Origin: Nitrospirota bacterium
GTDB lineage: Bacteria > Nitrospirota > Thermodesulfovibrionia > Thermodesulfovibrionales > JdFR-85
Assembly: GCA_015485235.1 (NCBI GenBank)
Contig: WFTX01000076.1
Coordinates: 1-12,226, forward strand
Length of the DNA: 12,226 bases
Direction: 5' to 3'
The position numbers were made by a program, and so were the translations under genes. This document shows positions 6,912 through 12,226 of this stretch, in pieces (the first letter of the stretch is position 1; every line of letters starts with the position of its first letter). The notes under the pieces are model-generated. The model saw only the letters and a list, made by a program, of their open reading frames with translations. It was not told the DNA's origin and made no database searches.

Positions 6912-7141
6912 TTCTCAAATGATTTGAGTATATCCTCTGGCAGAGGCTCAAAAAATTCGTCCTTAATCTTTATCTTGCCTTTTCCTGTTCCAGGCACCCT
7001 GCTTTCTTTGATATCATTATAGGGCTCTATCTTTGCAACCGGCCTTCCAGCCCTTGCAATTACAACAGTCTCTCCAGCCTCAACGCGCTTAAGCAACTTT
7101 GAAAGCTCTGTCTTCGCTTTATGGATATTTACTGTAACCAT
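6908..7141 (-). CDS. Phd/YefM-family antitoxin
   Basis: A 77-aa protein with the typical Phd fold: MVTVNIHKAKTELSKLL at the N terminus, then VEAGETVVIARAGRPVAKI, which together form the DNA-binding dimer. A charged tail (KIKIKDEFFEPLPEDILKSF) would wrap and inhibit the PIN toxin. The ATG at 7141 is chosen over an in-frame codon at 7180 because the core domain begins there and because the promoter at 7148-7176 would leave the upstream codon outside the transcript. No Shine-Dalgarno precedes the ATG. Autorepression through the two palindromes at 7154-7174 is expected. The pairing with the PIN gene is firm; the mechanism is from family knowledge. Confidence 0.88.
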   Translation of the reverse strand: MVTVNIHKAKTELSKLLKRVEAGETVVIARAGRPVAKIEPYNDIKESRVPGTGKGKIKIKDEFFEPLPEDILKSFEK

Positions 7142-7147
7142 AGCTTT

Positions 7148-7176
7148 ATTATAAACTAAGTTAAGGACTAAGTCAA
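7148..7176 (-). promoter_or_regulatory. Promoter of the antitoxin-PIN-HEPN operon, giving a near-leaderless start
   Basis: On the minus strand TTGACT (7176-7171) and TATAAT (7153-7148) are separated by exactly 17 bp. Only six bases (7147-7142) separate the -10 box from the antitoxin ATG at 7141-7139. The expected start of transcription therefore falls on or next to that ATG, giving a leaderless or almost leaderless mRNA, in line with the lack of a ribosome site. Confidence 0.8.
7154..7174. promoter_or_regulatory. Tandem palindromes, probable antitoxin operator
   Basis: AACTAAGTT (7154-7162) and GACTAAGTC (7166-7174) are each palindromic around a central base and lie 12 bp centre to centre. 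They share the core ACTAAGT. They occupy the spacer and overlap the -35 box of the operon promoter. Phd-type antitoxins are known to bind adjacent palindromes and repress their own operon, so this is the natural operator. The palindromes are seen; the binding is inferred. Confidence 0.75.
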
Positions 7177-7213
7177 ACAAAAATTATACTCCAAAGCAGC
7201 AAGGCCGGGAATT

Positions 7214-7248
7214 ATCTTCACAAAATCTTCACAATCTTTTTCTAAAAT
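7214..7248 (+). promoter_or_regulatory. 11-bp direct repeat and weak -10 box upstream of the RseC-like gene
   Basis: ATCTTCACAA occurs at 7214-7223 and again at 7225-7234, an 11-bp period, so TTCACA is on the same face of the helix twice. TAAAAT (7243-7248) is a possible -10 box, ending six bases before the ATG at 7255. No good -35 box is spaced for it. Tandem repeats with 10-11-bp period upstream of a weak promoter are typical of activator sites, for example OmpR/PhoB-type regulators. The regulator is unknown. Confidence 0.4.
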
Positions 7249-7254
7249 TAAGAT

Positions 7255-7680
7255 ATGGAAGAGATCGGAATAGTGAAAAGTGTTGACGGTGTAAAAGCAA
7301 AGGTTGTTATCAGGAAGTCCTCTGCCTGTGACCACTGCGTCAAGGATGAGTGTGATATGGAGGGAAACAATTTCGAGGTTGAAGCTATTAATGCTGCAAA
7401 TGCCTCAGTAGGTCAGACAGTCAAGATTGTAATGAAGGCACAGACTTACATAAAGGGGGCCCTTCTCCTTTATGTTCTGCCAATCTTTGCCCTTTTTGTA
7501 GGGGCTATATTCGGGAAGATGTTTCTTCCAGATGCTATTAAGGGGATTGGTCCTGAAGCCGCCGCTGTAATCGGCGGCTTTATACTTATGGCTCTCTCTT
7601 TTCTCCTTATAAAGATCGCCTCTTCAAGGATGGAAAAGAAGACGGAATATCAGTCTGTAATTGAAGAGATAATCCAGTAA
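7255..7680 (+). CDS. RseC/MucC-family membrane protein
   Basis: A 141-aa protein matching the SoxR-reducing/RseC family. It starts with a beta-rich cytoplasmic domain (MEEIGIVKSVDGVKAKVVI), followed by a cysteine motif SSACDHCVKDEC with Cys25, Cys28 and Cys33, then two membrane helices at about 68-90 and 102-120, and a charged tail. In Enterobacteria the family acts with the Rsx/Rnf electron-transfer complex or modulates sigmaE; no such partner is in view, so here it is an orphan and its role is open. A stop codon (TAA 7249-7251) lies just upstream in frame, so ATG 7255 is the earliest start. There is no clear Shine-Dalgarno. Confidence 0.82.
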   Translation: MEEIGIVKSVDGVKAKVVIRKSSACDHCVKDECDMEGNNFEVEAINAANASVGQTVKIVMKAQTYIKGALLLYVLPIFALFVGAIFGKMFLPDAIKGIGPEAAAVIGGFILMALSFLLIKIASSRMEKKTEYQSVIEEIIQ

Positions 7681-7747
7681 ACCTTACAGTTGCATAAATT
7701 CTTCCCCATGCCGTACCTCACTTTTTGCAATGTTTAGGTAAAGCCTT

Positions 7748-10162
7748 CTATATCCTGAGCCTTTTGAGCCTCAGGGCATTGCCAACCACGGAAACCGAAC
7801 TGAAACTCATGGCTGCTGCTGCAAAGATCGGGCTCAGGAGAATTCCTGTAAATGGATAGAGTACCCCTGCTGCGATAGGTACGCCCAGTGAATTGTAGGC
7901 AAAGGCCCAGAAGAGGTTCTGCTTGATATTCCGCATGGTTGCCCTGCTTAATTTCCTGGCGCGCACGATTCCGCGGAGGTCTCCCTTTATCAGTGTGACT
8001 CCGGCACTTTCCATCGCCACATCCGTTCCTGTCCCCATTGCAATACCCACATGGGCCTGCGCCAGGGCAGGGGCATCATTCACTCCGTCACCTGCCATGG
8101 CGACAATTCGCCCCTGGCTCTGGAGTTCCTTCACCTTGGCCGCCTTCTGGTCGGGAAGCACACCGGCTATAACATCATCAATATCAAGTCTCCTCGCAAC
8201 CGCTTCTGCAGTCGTCTGATTATCACCTGTCAGCATCACCACCCTGATGCCCTCTTTGTGCAGTTCCTTTATAGCCTCCGGAGTAGTCTCCTTAATGGGA
8301 TCGGCAACACCAATGAGACCTGCCGGTCTTCCATCTACAGCAACAAACATAACAGTCTGCCCCTCTTTCCGCATCTCATCTGCCAGGACTGAAAGTTCGC
8401 CGGGATCCACACCTTCATCTTCAAGGAGTTTCTGGTTTCCAAGGAGGATCTTTCTCCCCTCAACCACTCCTTTGACTCCCTTGCCGGTAATGGACTCGAA
8501 CTCCTCAACCTTCTGCGGGGCGACTCCCTTGTCCCTGGCACCATCCACAATAGCCTCGGCAAGGGGATGTTCACTGCCCTGCTCAATACTTGCTGCATAT
8601 TTAAGGAAGTCCTTCTCATCCATGCCTTCAACAGTCTTTACCGCCACGAGCTTGGGTTTTCCCTCGGTCAGGGTGCCTGTTTTATCGACCACAAGGGTAT
8701 CAACCTTGCGCATTATCTCTATTGCTTCTGCATTCTTGAAAAGTACGCCCATGGTTGCCCCCTTCCCGGTGGCGACCATTATGGACATGGGGGTGGCAAG
8801 GCCGAGTGCACAGGGACAGGCAATAATAAGCACGGCCACTGCGTTTATCAGTGCGTGGGCCATCTTCGGATCAGGTCCTATCCATGCCCAGATGACAAAG
8901 GTAGAAACGGCGATCACCACCACAATCTGTACAAAGTAGCTTGCAACCACATCAGCGAGTTTCTGTATTGGTGCACGGCTCCGCTGGGCCTCTGCAACCA
9001 TCTGGACTATCTGGGAAAGCAGGGTATCTGCGCCGACCTTCTCGGCCCTTATCACAATCGAACCGGTCCCGTTTACCGTTGCCCCTATCACCCTGTCTCC
9101 GGGTCCCTTCTGAACTGGTATGGATTCGCCCGTTACCATTGACTCGTCCACTGATGTTGAACCTTCAACTACTACAGAATCTACGGGAATCTTCTCGCCC
9201 GGTCTTACCCTCAAAAGATCGCCGACCTGGACGTGCTCAAGAGGTACATCCTCTTCCACACCGTCCTTTATTCTTCGAGCTGTCTTTGGGGCAAGCCCGA
9301 GAAGCGCCTTGATTGCAGCCCCGGTCTGGCTCCTGGCCCGCAATTCGAGAACCTGGCCCAGGAGTACGAGCACTACTATGACTGCTGCGGCTTCGAAATA
9401 TACTCCTACCTCTCCCCGCTCGTCCCTGAAGGCGTCCGGGAAAACCTCCGGAAAGAGTGCCGCAACCACACTGTAGATATACCCAACTCCAACTCCGAGG
9501 CCTATGAGTGTAAACATATTAGGGCTTCTGTTTACGAGGGACTGCCAGAATCTTACAAAGAACGGCCAGCCGGACCAGAGCACCACAGGTGTGGCAAGTA
9601 TGAGCTCAGACCACTTGAGAACCCCTGCAGGCAGTTTGTACAGTAGATCAGAGACGCCAGGTACATATTCTCCCATAACGATTACCAGAAGCGGAATGGT
9701 CAGGACAAGACCTATATTGAAGCGACGGGACATATCAATCAGTTCGGGATTTTCCTCTTCTTCACCAGTGACTGTTCTGGGTTCGAGGGCCATTCCGCAT
9801 ATCGGGCAGTTTCCGGGAGTGTCACGGACGATCTCAGGATGCATGGGACAGGTCCACTCAGTCTTGGCGGAGGCTGCTACAGGCATCAGGGGTTCAAGAG
9901 CCATTCCACACTTGGGACACGAGCCGGGACCGGACTGTTTTATCTCAGGGTGCATGGGACAGGTGTATGTAGCACCTCGAGGAGGGGCAGGCTCCGGTTC
10001 ATGGTCATCTTTCTTTTCTCTCAGGAATGATTCAGGGTCTTTTACGAATTTATCCCTGCAGTTTGTGGAGCAGAAGTGGTATGTCTGTCCCTTATAGGAC
10101 TCTTCAGCCTTAGCCTCTGACTCCTCAATCTCCATCCCGCAAACAGGATCTTTTACCTTCAT
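7748..10162 (-). CDS. copA: Copper-type P1B ATPase with YHS and two HMBD repeats
   Basis: An 804-aa inner-membrane pump, probably exporting Cu(I) or Ag(I). The N terminus replaces the usual HMA domains with a YHS domain (1-48: DPVCGM, YHFCSTNC) and two metal-binding repeats, each CPMHPE...CPxCGMALEP (about 67-91 and 104-128). Then come the actuator TGE (344-346), CPC at 449-451 in ACPCALGLATP, DKTGTLTEG (Asp493), HP at 532-533, GDGVNDAP at 691-698, and the Cu-specific helix residues AYNSLG (755-760) and MSFSSVSVVGNALRL (785-799). These YN and MSxSS residues separate Cu(I) pumps from Zn pumps. AAGGAGG ends four bases before the ATG. It is the last gene of the leftward cluster, 15 bases after the HEFAH gene. 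copA is used in the family sense; a SilP-like Ag role is possible. Confidence 0.93.
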   Translation of the reverse strand: MKVKDPVCGMEIEESEAKAEESYKGQTYHFCSTNCRDKFVKDPESFLREKKDDHEPEPAPPRGATYTCPMHPEIKQSGPGSCPKCGMALEPLMPVAASAKTEWTCPMHPEIVRDTPGNCPICGMALEPRTVTGEEEENPELIDMSRRFNIGLVLTIPLLVIVMGEYVPGVSDLLYKLPAGVLKWSELILATPVVLWSGWPFFVRFWQSLVNRSPNMFTLIGLGVGVGYIYSVVAALFPEVFPDAFRDERGEVGVYFEAAAVIVVLVLLGQVLELRARSQTGAAIKALLGLAPKTARRIKDGVEEDVPLEHVQVGDLLRVRPGEKIPVDSVVVEGSTSVDESMVTGESIPVQKGPGDRVIGATVNGTGSIVIRAEKVGADTLLSQIVQMVAEAQRSRAPIQKLADVVASYFVQIVVVIAVSTFVIWAWIGPDPKMAHALINAVAVLIIACPCALGLATPMSIMVATGKGATMGVLFKNAEAIEIMRKVDTLVVDKTGTLTEGKPKLVAVKTVEGMDEKDFLKYAASIEQGSEHPLAEAIVDGARDKGVAPQKVEEFESITGKGVKGVVEGRKILLGNQKLLEDEGVDPGELSVLADEMRKEGQTVMFVAVDGRPAGLIGVADPIKETTPEAIKELHKEGIRVVMLTGDNQTTAEAVARRLDIDDVIAGVLPDQKAAKVKELQSQGRIVAMAGDGVNDAPALAQAHVGIAMGTGTDVAMESAGVTLIKGDLRGIVRARKLSRATMRNIKQNLFWAFAYNSLGVPIAAGVLYPFTGILLSPIFAAAAMSFSSVSVVGNALRLKRLRI

Positions 10163-10177
10163 TTTGCCTCCTTTTCC

Positions 10178-10648
10178 TTATTTGAAGATTATATACCATC
10201 CGGACAGCACCAGTACCGAAGTGATTACCCAGAATACAAGTCTTGCTCCAACTGGTACGTCTCTGTACATGTTACTGTAGCCTTTTATATCCTCTAATAT
10301 TGTAACTGTTTCAGCTATGATTTCCCATGCAGCATGGGTGCTCAGAAGCAAGAGCACCACTGTCTTCCACCCAAGAGAATCCCTCTCTGCATAGGCAATG
10401 AAAAAAACCATGAGGGTGTAAGCAATTACAAAGGGTGTCGTTTTCAGGTGTGCAAACTCATGGGTCACGCTGAGCCTGTACTCTGCCTCTCTCTCGAGCC
10501 CGTATCGTAAAATGCAGTTGACCAATGGTGGATGTGGTATCAGAAAGGGGCCGTGTCCTGCCCTGTGCATGAAGCCTGGACCTATGATTACCGTTGCATT
10601 CAGGCCATACCACATCCTCCTTGTTATTTTTATCCCTTTGTCTCTCAA
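10178..10648 (-). CDS. Membrane protein with HExxH motif, unknown function
   Basis: I do not recognise a named family. The 156-aa product has a His-rich N-terminal part (MHRAGHGPFLIPHPP), the zinc-protease-type motif THEFAH (His63, Glu64, His67) directly before a membrane helix (about 71-87), a second helix at 96-118 carrying HAAWEIIAE (His105, Glu109, Glu113) and a third at 137-155. An HExxH close to a membrane helix with acidic residues later recalls M48/M56 membrane peptidases, but the rest is too short to assign. A role in binding copper through histidines is equally possible. The frame opens with TTG at 10648; an ATG at 10615 is preceded by AAGGAGG without spacing, so the start is uncertain. 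It lies 27 bases after the HD-GYP gene and 15 before the pump gene. Confidence 0.68.
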   Translation of the reverse strand: MRDKGIKITRRMWYGLNATVIIGPGFMHRAGHGPFLIPHPPLVNCILRYGLEREAEYRLSVTHEFAHLKTTPFVIAYTLMVFFIAYAERDSLGWKTVVLLLLSTHAAWEIIAETVTILEDIKGYSNMYRDVPVGARLVFWVITSVLVLSGWYIIFK

Positions 10649-10675
10649 TTTTTAAAATCTTCCCTCTGAGCGGAG

Positions 10676-11581
10676 TTAAAAAACGATCTTTGATGTAAAA
10701 AACTTCAAATCTTCTTCTGCTCGGATAAAGGCATCCACCACAAAGGGATCAAACTGTTTTCCTGCAGTCTGGAAGATATAGCTCTTTGCTTCCTCAAATG
10801 AGAGTGCCCTTCTGTATGGTCTCTCGACTGTGAGGGCATCAAGGGTGTCGCAGATTGCAAAGATACGGGCACCCAGGACTATTTCATCTCCCTTCAAACC
10901 CCTTGGGTATCCGGAGCCGTCGAAGTGTTCATGGTGTGAATGTATTATTTCAGCCGCTTTTTTCAGGTAGCCGATGTGATTCACTATCCCGAAGCCGATT
11001 TCAGGATGCTTCTGCATGATCCCCTGTTCCTCTGCTGTCAACTTTCCCTGTTTCTGAAGGATATGATCGGGGATTCCGATCTTGCCGATATCATGTAGTA
11101 TCGCACCACAGTAGAGGTCAACCAGGTCCCGGCCCTTCAGCCCGATCTCCCTGGCAAGAACCATGGCGAACTGTGTTACACGGTATGAGTGGTTTCCCAC
11201 CTCGTGTTCCTTGGCATCTATGGCTTCTACAAAGGCCTCGATGGTAGCGAGATATACCGCCTCTATCCGGTCAATGACCTCTCCGAGAAACTTGTTCCTG
11301 AAATAGCACTTCTCACAGCAGTAGGGGCCTTTATCGTCTCTGTATATACCTTTTTTTATCTCTGTCTGGCAGGAGAGACACTGAACCATATCACCTTCCA
11401 TTCCACTTTCTGCAAACATTTCAGGATTCCTGTCAAACCTCTCCTTGCAGCCAGAAGAGCAGAAGTGATAGGTCCTGCCCCTGTAAACGCTCCTGTTCCT
11501 GGCGGAAAACTCGTCTACTTCCATATTGCAGACTGGATCCCTGGTCATTTCCTGAAAACCTGACCCTTTATTCCTTGTCAT
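10676..11581 (-). CDS. YHS-zinc ribbon-HD-GYP fusion protein (putative c-di-GMP phosphodiesterase)
   Basis: A 301-aa protein in three parts. Residues 12-58 form a YHS domain (MTRDPVCNMEV, YHFCSSGC) resembling the one that begins the copper pump. Residues 66-93 carry CLSC and CCEKC, a likely zinc ribbon. Residues 105-300 form an HD-GYP domain with His131, HDIGKIGIP (His163, Asp164), HPEIG, HSHHEHFDGSGYP (His216, His217, Asp221, GYP 224-226) and GARIFAICDTLDAL. HD-GYP enzymes hydrolyse c-di-GMP; the metal and turnover residues look complete. No signal peptide or membrane helix is present, so it should be cytosolic. Met12 is an alternative start. It lies six bases after the exported-protein gene. 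Activity is family knowledge; metal control through YHS is inference. Confidence 0.88.
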   Translation of the reverse strand: MTRNKGSGFQEMTRDPVCNMEVDEFSARNRSVYRGRTYHFCSSGCKERFDRNPEMFAESGMEGDMVQCLSCQTEIKKGIYRDDKGPYCCEKCYFRNKFLGEVIDRIEAVYLATIEAFVEAIDAKEHEVGNHSYRVTQFAMVLAREIGLKGRDLVDLYCGAILHDIGKIGIPDHILQKQGKLTAEEQGIMQKHPEIGFGIVNHIGYLKKAAEIIHSHHEHFDGSGYPRGLKGDEIVLGARIFAICDTLDALTVERPYRRALSFEEAKSYIFQTAGKQFDPFVVDAFIRAEEDLKFFTSKIVF

Positions 11582-11587
11582 TCCCTA

Positions 11588-11836
11588 TTACTTTCCGGAT
11601 GTGTGTACCTCAGACTTGCTGGCAATCACCTTGCCGGTTACGGTGTCAATAATATAATAACCGCTGTGGTGGGTGTACGAACCGGACTGGGCAGACCATG
11701 CGGAGATCTGATACCTGCCGATGTCTCCCTTTTGTGCTACGGCCGTTTTTGCAGAAAAGACTCCTCCGAAGATGTTTGCGGCAAGCAGGATTGCTGTTAC
11801 CACAAGCAGAACCTTTGTGAAACTGTCTGTTTTCAT
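11588..11836 (-). CDS. Small exported or membrane-anchored protein, first gene of the copper cluster
   Basis: An 82-aa protein with a basic N terminus (MKTDSFTK), a hydrophobic segment at about 9-31 and then a short domain containing IGRYQISAW, a Ser/His-rich stretch SGSYTHHSGYY, and IIDTVTGKVIASK. This RYQISAW...IDTxTGKV arrangement is one I have the impression of seeing in small exported bacterial proteins, but I cannot give a function. The ATG at 11836 has AAGGAGGT at 11844-11851, seven bases upstream, so the longer frame opening at 11926 is rejected. The two central histidines could bind metal. It lies six bases before the HD-GYP gene and is probably cotranscribed. No convincing promoter is seen just upstream. 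Confidence 0.7.
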   Translation of the reverse strand: MKTDSFTKVLLVVTAILLAANIFGGVFSAKTAVAQKGDIGRYQISAWSAQSGSYTHHSGYYIIDTVTGKVIASKSEVHTSGK

Positions 11837-11900
11837 GATCCTTACCTCCTTCTTAATATATTTTGTGGCAGTAGTGCCCAGAATAAGTTTGAACAGCATG

Positions 11901-11997
11901 GGAAGGTGGTATGGTGGAAAAAACATCCCGAAGCGGGTCTCCGCGAAGGGTCGCTTCGAATCGGCTGCAATGTGTTTTTGGAGCCGTACCGCCTTCC
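11901..11997 (+). repeat. Irregular long hairpin
   Basis: Bases 11901-11915 pair with 11983-11997 over 15 consecutive positions, three of them U-G wobbles in + strand RNA (11907/11991, 11912/11986, 11915/11983). After a small internal loop the stem continues with AAAAA (11918-11922) against TTTTT (11975-11979), a bulged G at 11974, and ACAT against ATGT. The tip carries CGAAGCG (11929-11935) paired with CGCTTCG (11952-11958). Confidence 0.65.
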
Positions 11998-12082
11998 ACT
12001 TGAATTATCTTGTACCCAAATTGAGCGATTCTCTGAGAGACAACACATTGGGAAGCAGAGGGTAAAGGGTCTGAACGGTTTT

Positions 12083-12164
12083 GATCATCAGAGAAGCCTC
12101 ACCCGGATGTCGATACGACTCTCCACAAGTCGTGAGACTCGTTTCGAGGTGAGGCCTGATGATC
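12083..12164 (+). repeat. 17-bp inverted repeat with four-base bulge
   Basis: GATCATCAG (12083-12091) pairs with CTGATGATC (12156-12164), and GCCTCACC (12096-12103) pairs with GGTGAGGC (12148-12155). The only interruption is AGAA at 12092-12095. Inside, ACGACT (12115-12120) pairs with AGTCGT (12128-12133), and CTCG-TTT-CGAG at 12138-12148 forms a small competing hairpin, so the interior may be a junction. Confidence 0.75.
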
Positions 12165-12180
12165 GCCTCGGAGACGGGGC

Positions 12181-12207
12181 CCCCGAAAAGTCGAAGACTT
12201 TTTGGGG
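12181..12207 (+). repeat. 12-bp hairpin with GAA loop
   Basis: Bases 12181-12192 (CCCCGAAAAGTC) pair with 12196-12207 (GACTTTTTGGGG) around the three-base loop GAA. One pair, G12185 with T12203, is a wobble on the + strand. No T-run follows on either strand, so it does not look like an intrinsic terminator. Confidence 0.7.
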
Positions 12208-12226
12208 TATATGGGGCATGGAGGCC

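Larger units (their letters stand above)
11901..12207 (+). ncRNA. Candidate structured RNA or mobile-element end, unidentified
   Basis: The 390 bases between the exported-protein start and the window edge contain no gene I can support. Instead there are successive inverted repeats: a long irregular hairpin (11901-11997), a weaker helix CCCAA/TTGGG (12015-12019 with 12048-12052) enclosing TCTC-TGA-GAGA (12030-12040), a long bulged stem (12083-12164), and a 12-bp hairpin (12181-12207). In the main helices four pairs are G-T, and all are of the kind that form G-U wobble only in + strand RNA; on the minus strand they would be A-C. That supports a transcript read rightward. It does not match any riboswitch, RNase P, SRP RNA or tmRNA core I know. 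It may continue past the window. No clear promoter is seen on the + side. Confidence 0.45.

Noticed and set aside
7681..7747. Bidirectional terminator between the RseC-like gene and the copper pump
   Set aside because: Only an imperfect repeat (ACCT...TTGCA with TGCAA...AGGT) with a 31-base loop is seen; too weak to call.
8247..8939. 230-codon open frame opposite the copper pump
   Set aside because: Antisense shadow of a well-conserved ATPase: Ser/Thr/Pro-rich translation, no motifs and no ribosome site.
9504..10097. 197-codon open frame opposite the N terminus of the copper pump
   Set aside because: Antisense shadow of the YHS/HMBD coding sequence.
11837..11865. Promoter for the copper cluster at TATATT on the minus strand
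   Set aside because: The hexamer lies three bases before the Shine-Dalgarno and has only a poor -35 (TTCTGG), so the transcript would start inside the ribosome site.
11901..11907. CueR-type half site (GGAAGGT) upstream of the copper cluster
   Set aside because: The second half of the dyad is absent at the needed spacing; the only partner is 11991-11997, far away, and it fits the hairpin better.
11981..12080. Group II intron domain V, from GAGCCGTA and a later ACGGTT
   Set aside because: The two pieces are about 90 bases apart and do not make the 34-base domain V hairpin; no maturase gene is in view.
12156..12192. Hammerhead-ribozyme-like core CTGATGA followed by GAAA
   Set aside because: The bases after CTGATGA do not pair with those before GAAA, so stem II fails, and CTGATGA is already used in the 17-bp stem.
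12181..12207. Intrinsic terminator
   Set aside because: The stem is strong but no T-run follows on either strand.
12005..12226. Leftward open frame of 73 codons entering from the right edge and stopping at TAA 12005-12007
   Set aside because: It contains the long perfect inverted repeats, recalls no known protein, and other frames are open in the same stretch because the region is GC-richer. It remains possible as the tail of a gene beyond the edge.
11837..12226. Rightward frame open from within the exported-protein antisense to the window end
   Set aside because: No ribosome site or family motif; Arg/Ser/Lys-rich composition; it crosses all the hairpins. Taken as chance.

Overview
The window is a bacterial chromosomal stretch devoted mostly to metal handling. 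Gene families, moderate base composition and strong AGGAGG-type ribosome sites suggest a Gram-negative, possibly anaerobic lineage such as Nitrospirota or Desulfobacterota. This rests on remembered family resemblance (YHS/HMBD copper pump, FeoB with a CDTMA motif, orphan RseC-like protein), not on a search, so it is tentative.

Layout. Positions 1-75 hold the first codons of a leftward exported protein. A promoter with an inverted repeat (188-228) then drives a rightward pair: a CadC/SmtB-type metal sensor (261-626) and a Zn/Cd/Pb-exporting P-type ATPase (623-2782), overlapping by ATGA. Next comes a consensus sigma70 promoter followed directly by a Fur-like box (2802-2849), then a ferrous-iron uptake operon: FeoB, a 61-aa Cys-rich zinc-ribbon protein, and a DtxR-family regulator ending in a FeoA-like domain. 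A small exported SHOCT protein (5823-6158) follows.

A leftward, AT-rich toxin-antitoxin-like block (6151-7141) converges on the SHOCT gene: Phd-type antitoxin, PIN-domain protein and HEPN-domain protein, joined by ATGA overlaps. Its promoter carries two 9-bp palindromes and places the start point almost at the antitoxin ATG. Divergent to it is an RseC-like membrane protein (7255-7680) behind an 11-bp direct repeat.

The right third is a leftward four-gene copper cluster read from 11836 to 7748: a small exported protein, a YHS-zinc ribbon-HD-GYP fusion, a membrane protein with an HEFAH (HExxH) motif, and a Cu-type P-type ATPase with an N-terminal YHS domain and two CPMHP/CGM metal-binding repeats. 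The same YHS module begins both the signalling protein and the pump, which hints at shared metal sensing.

The last ~330 bases (about 11900-12226) show no convincing gene but hold a series of inverted repeats. The four G-T pairs in the main helices are all wobble pairs only if the + strand is the RNA, so this looks like an unidentified structured RNA or mobile-element end continuing past the window. It is the least explained part of the sequence.
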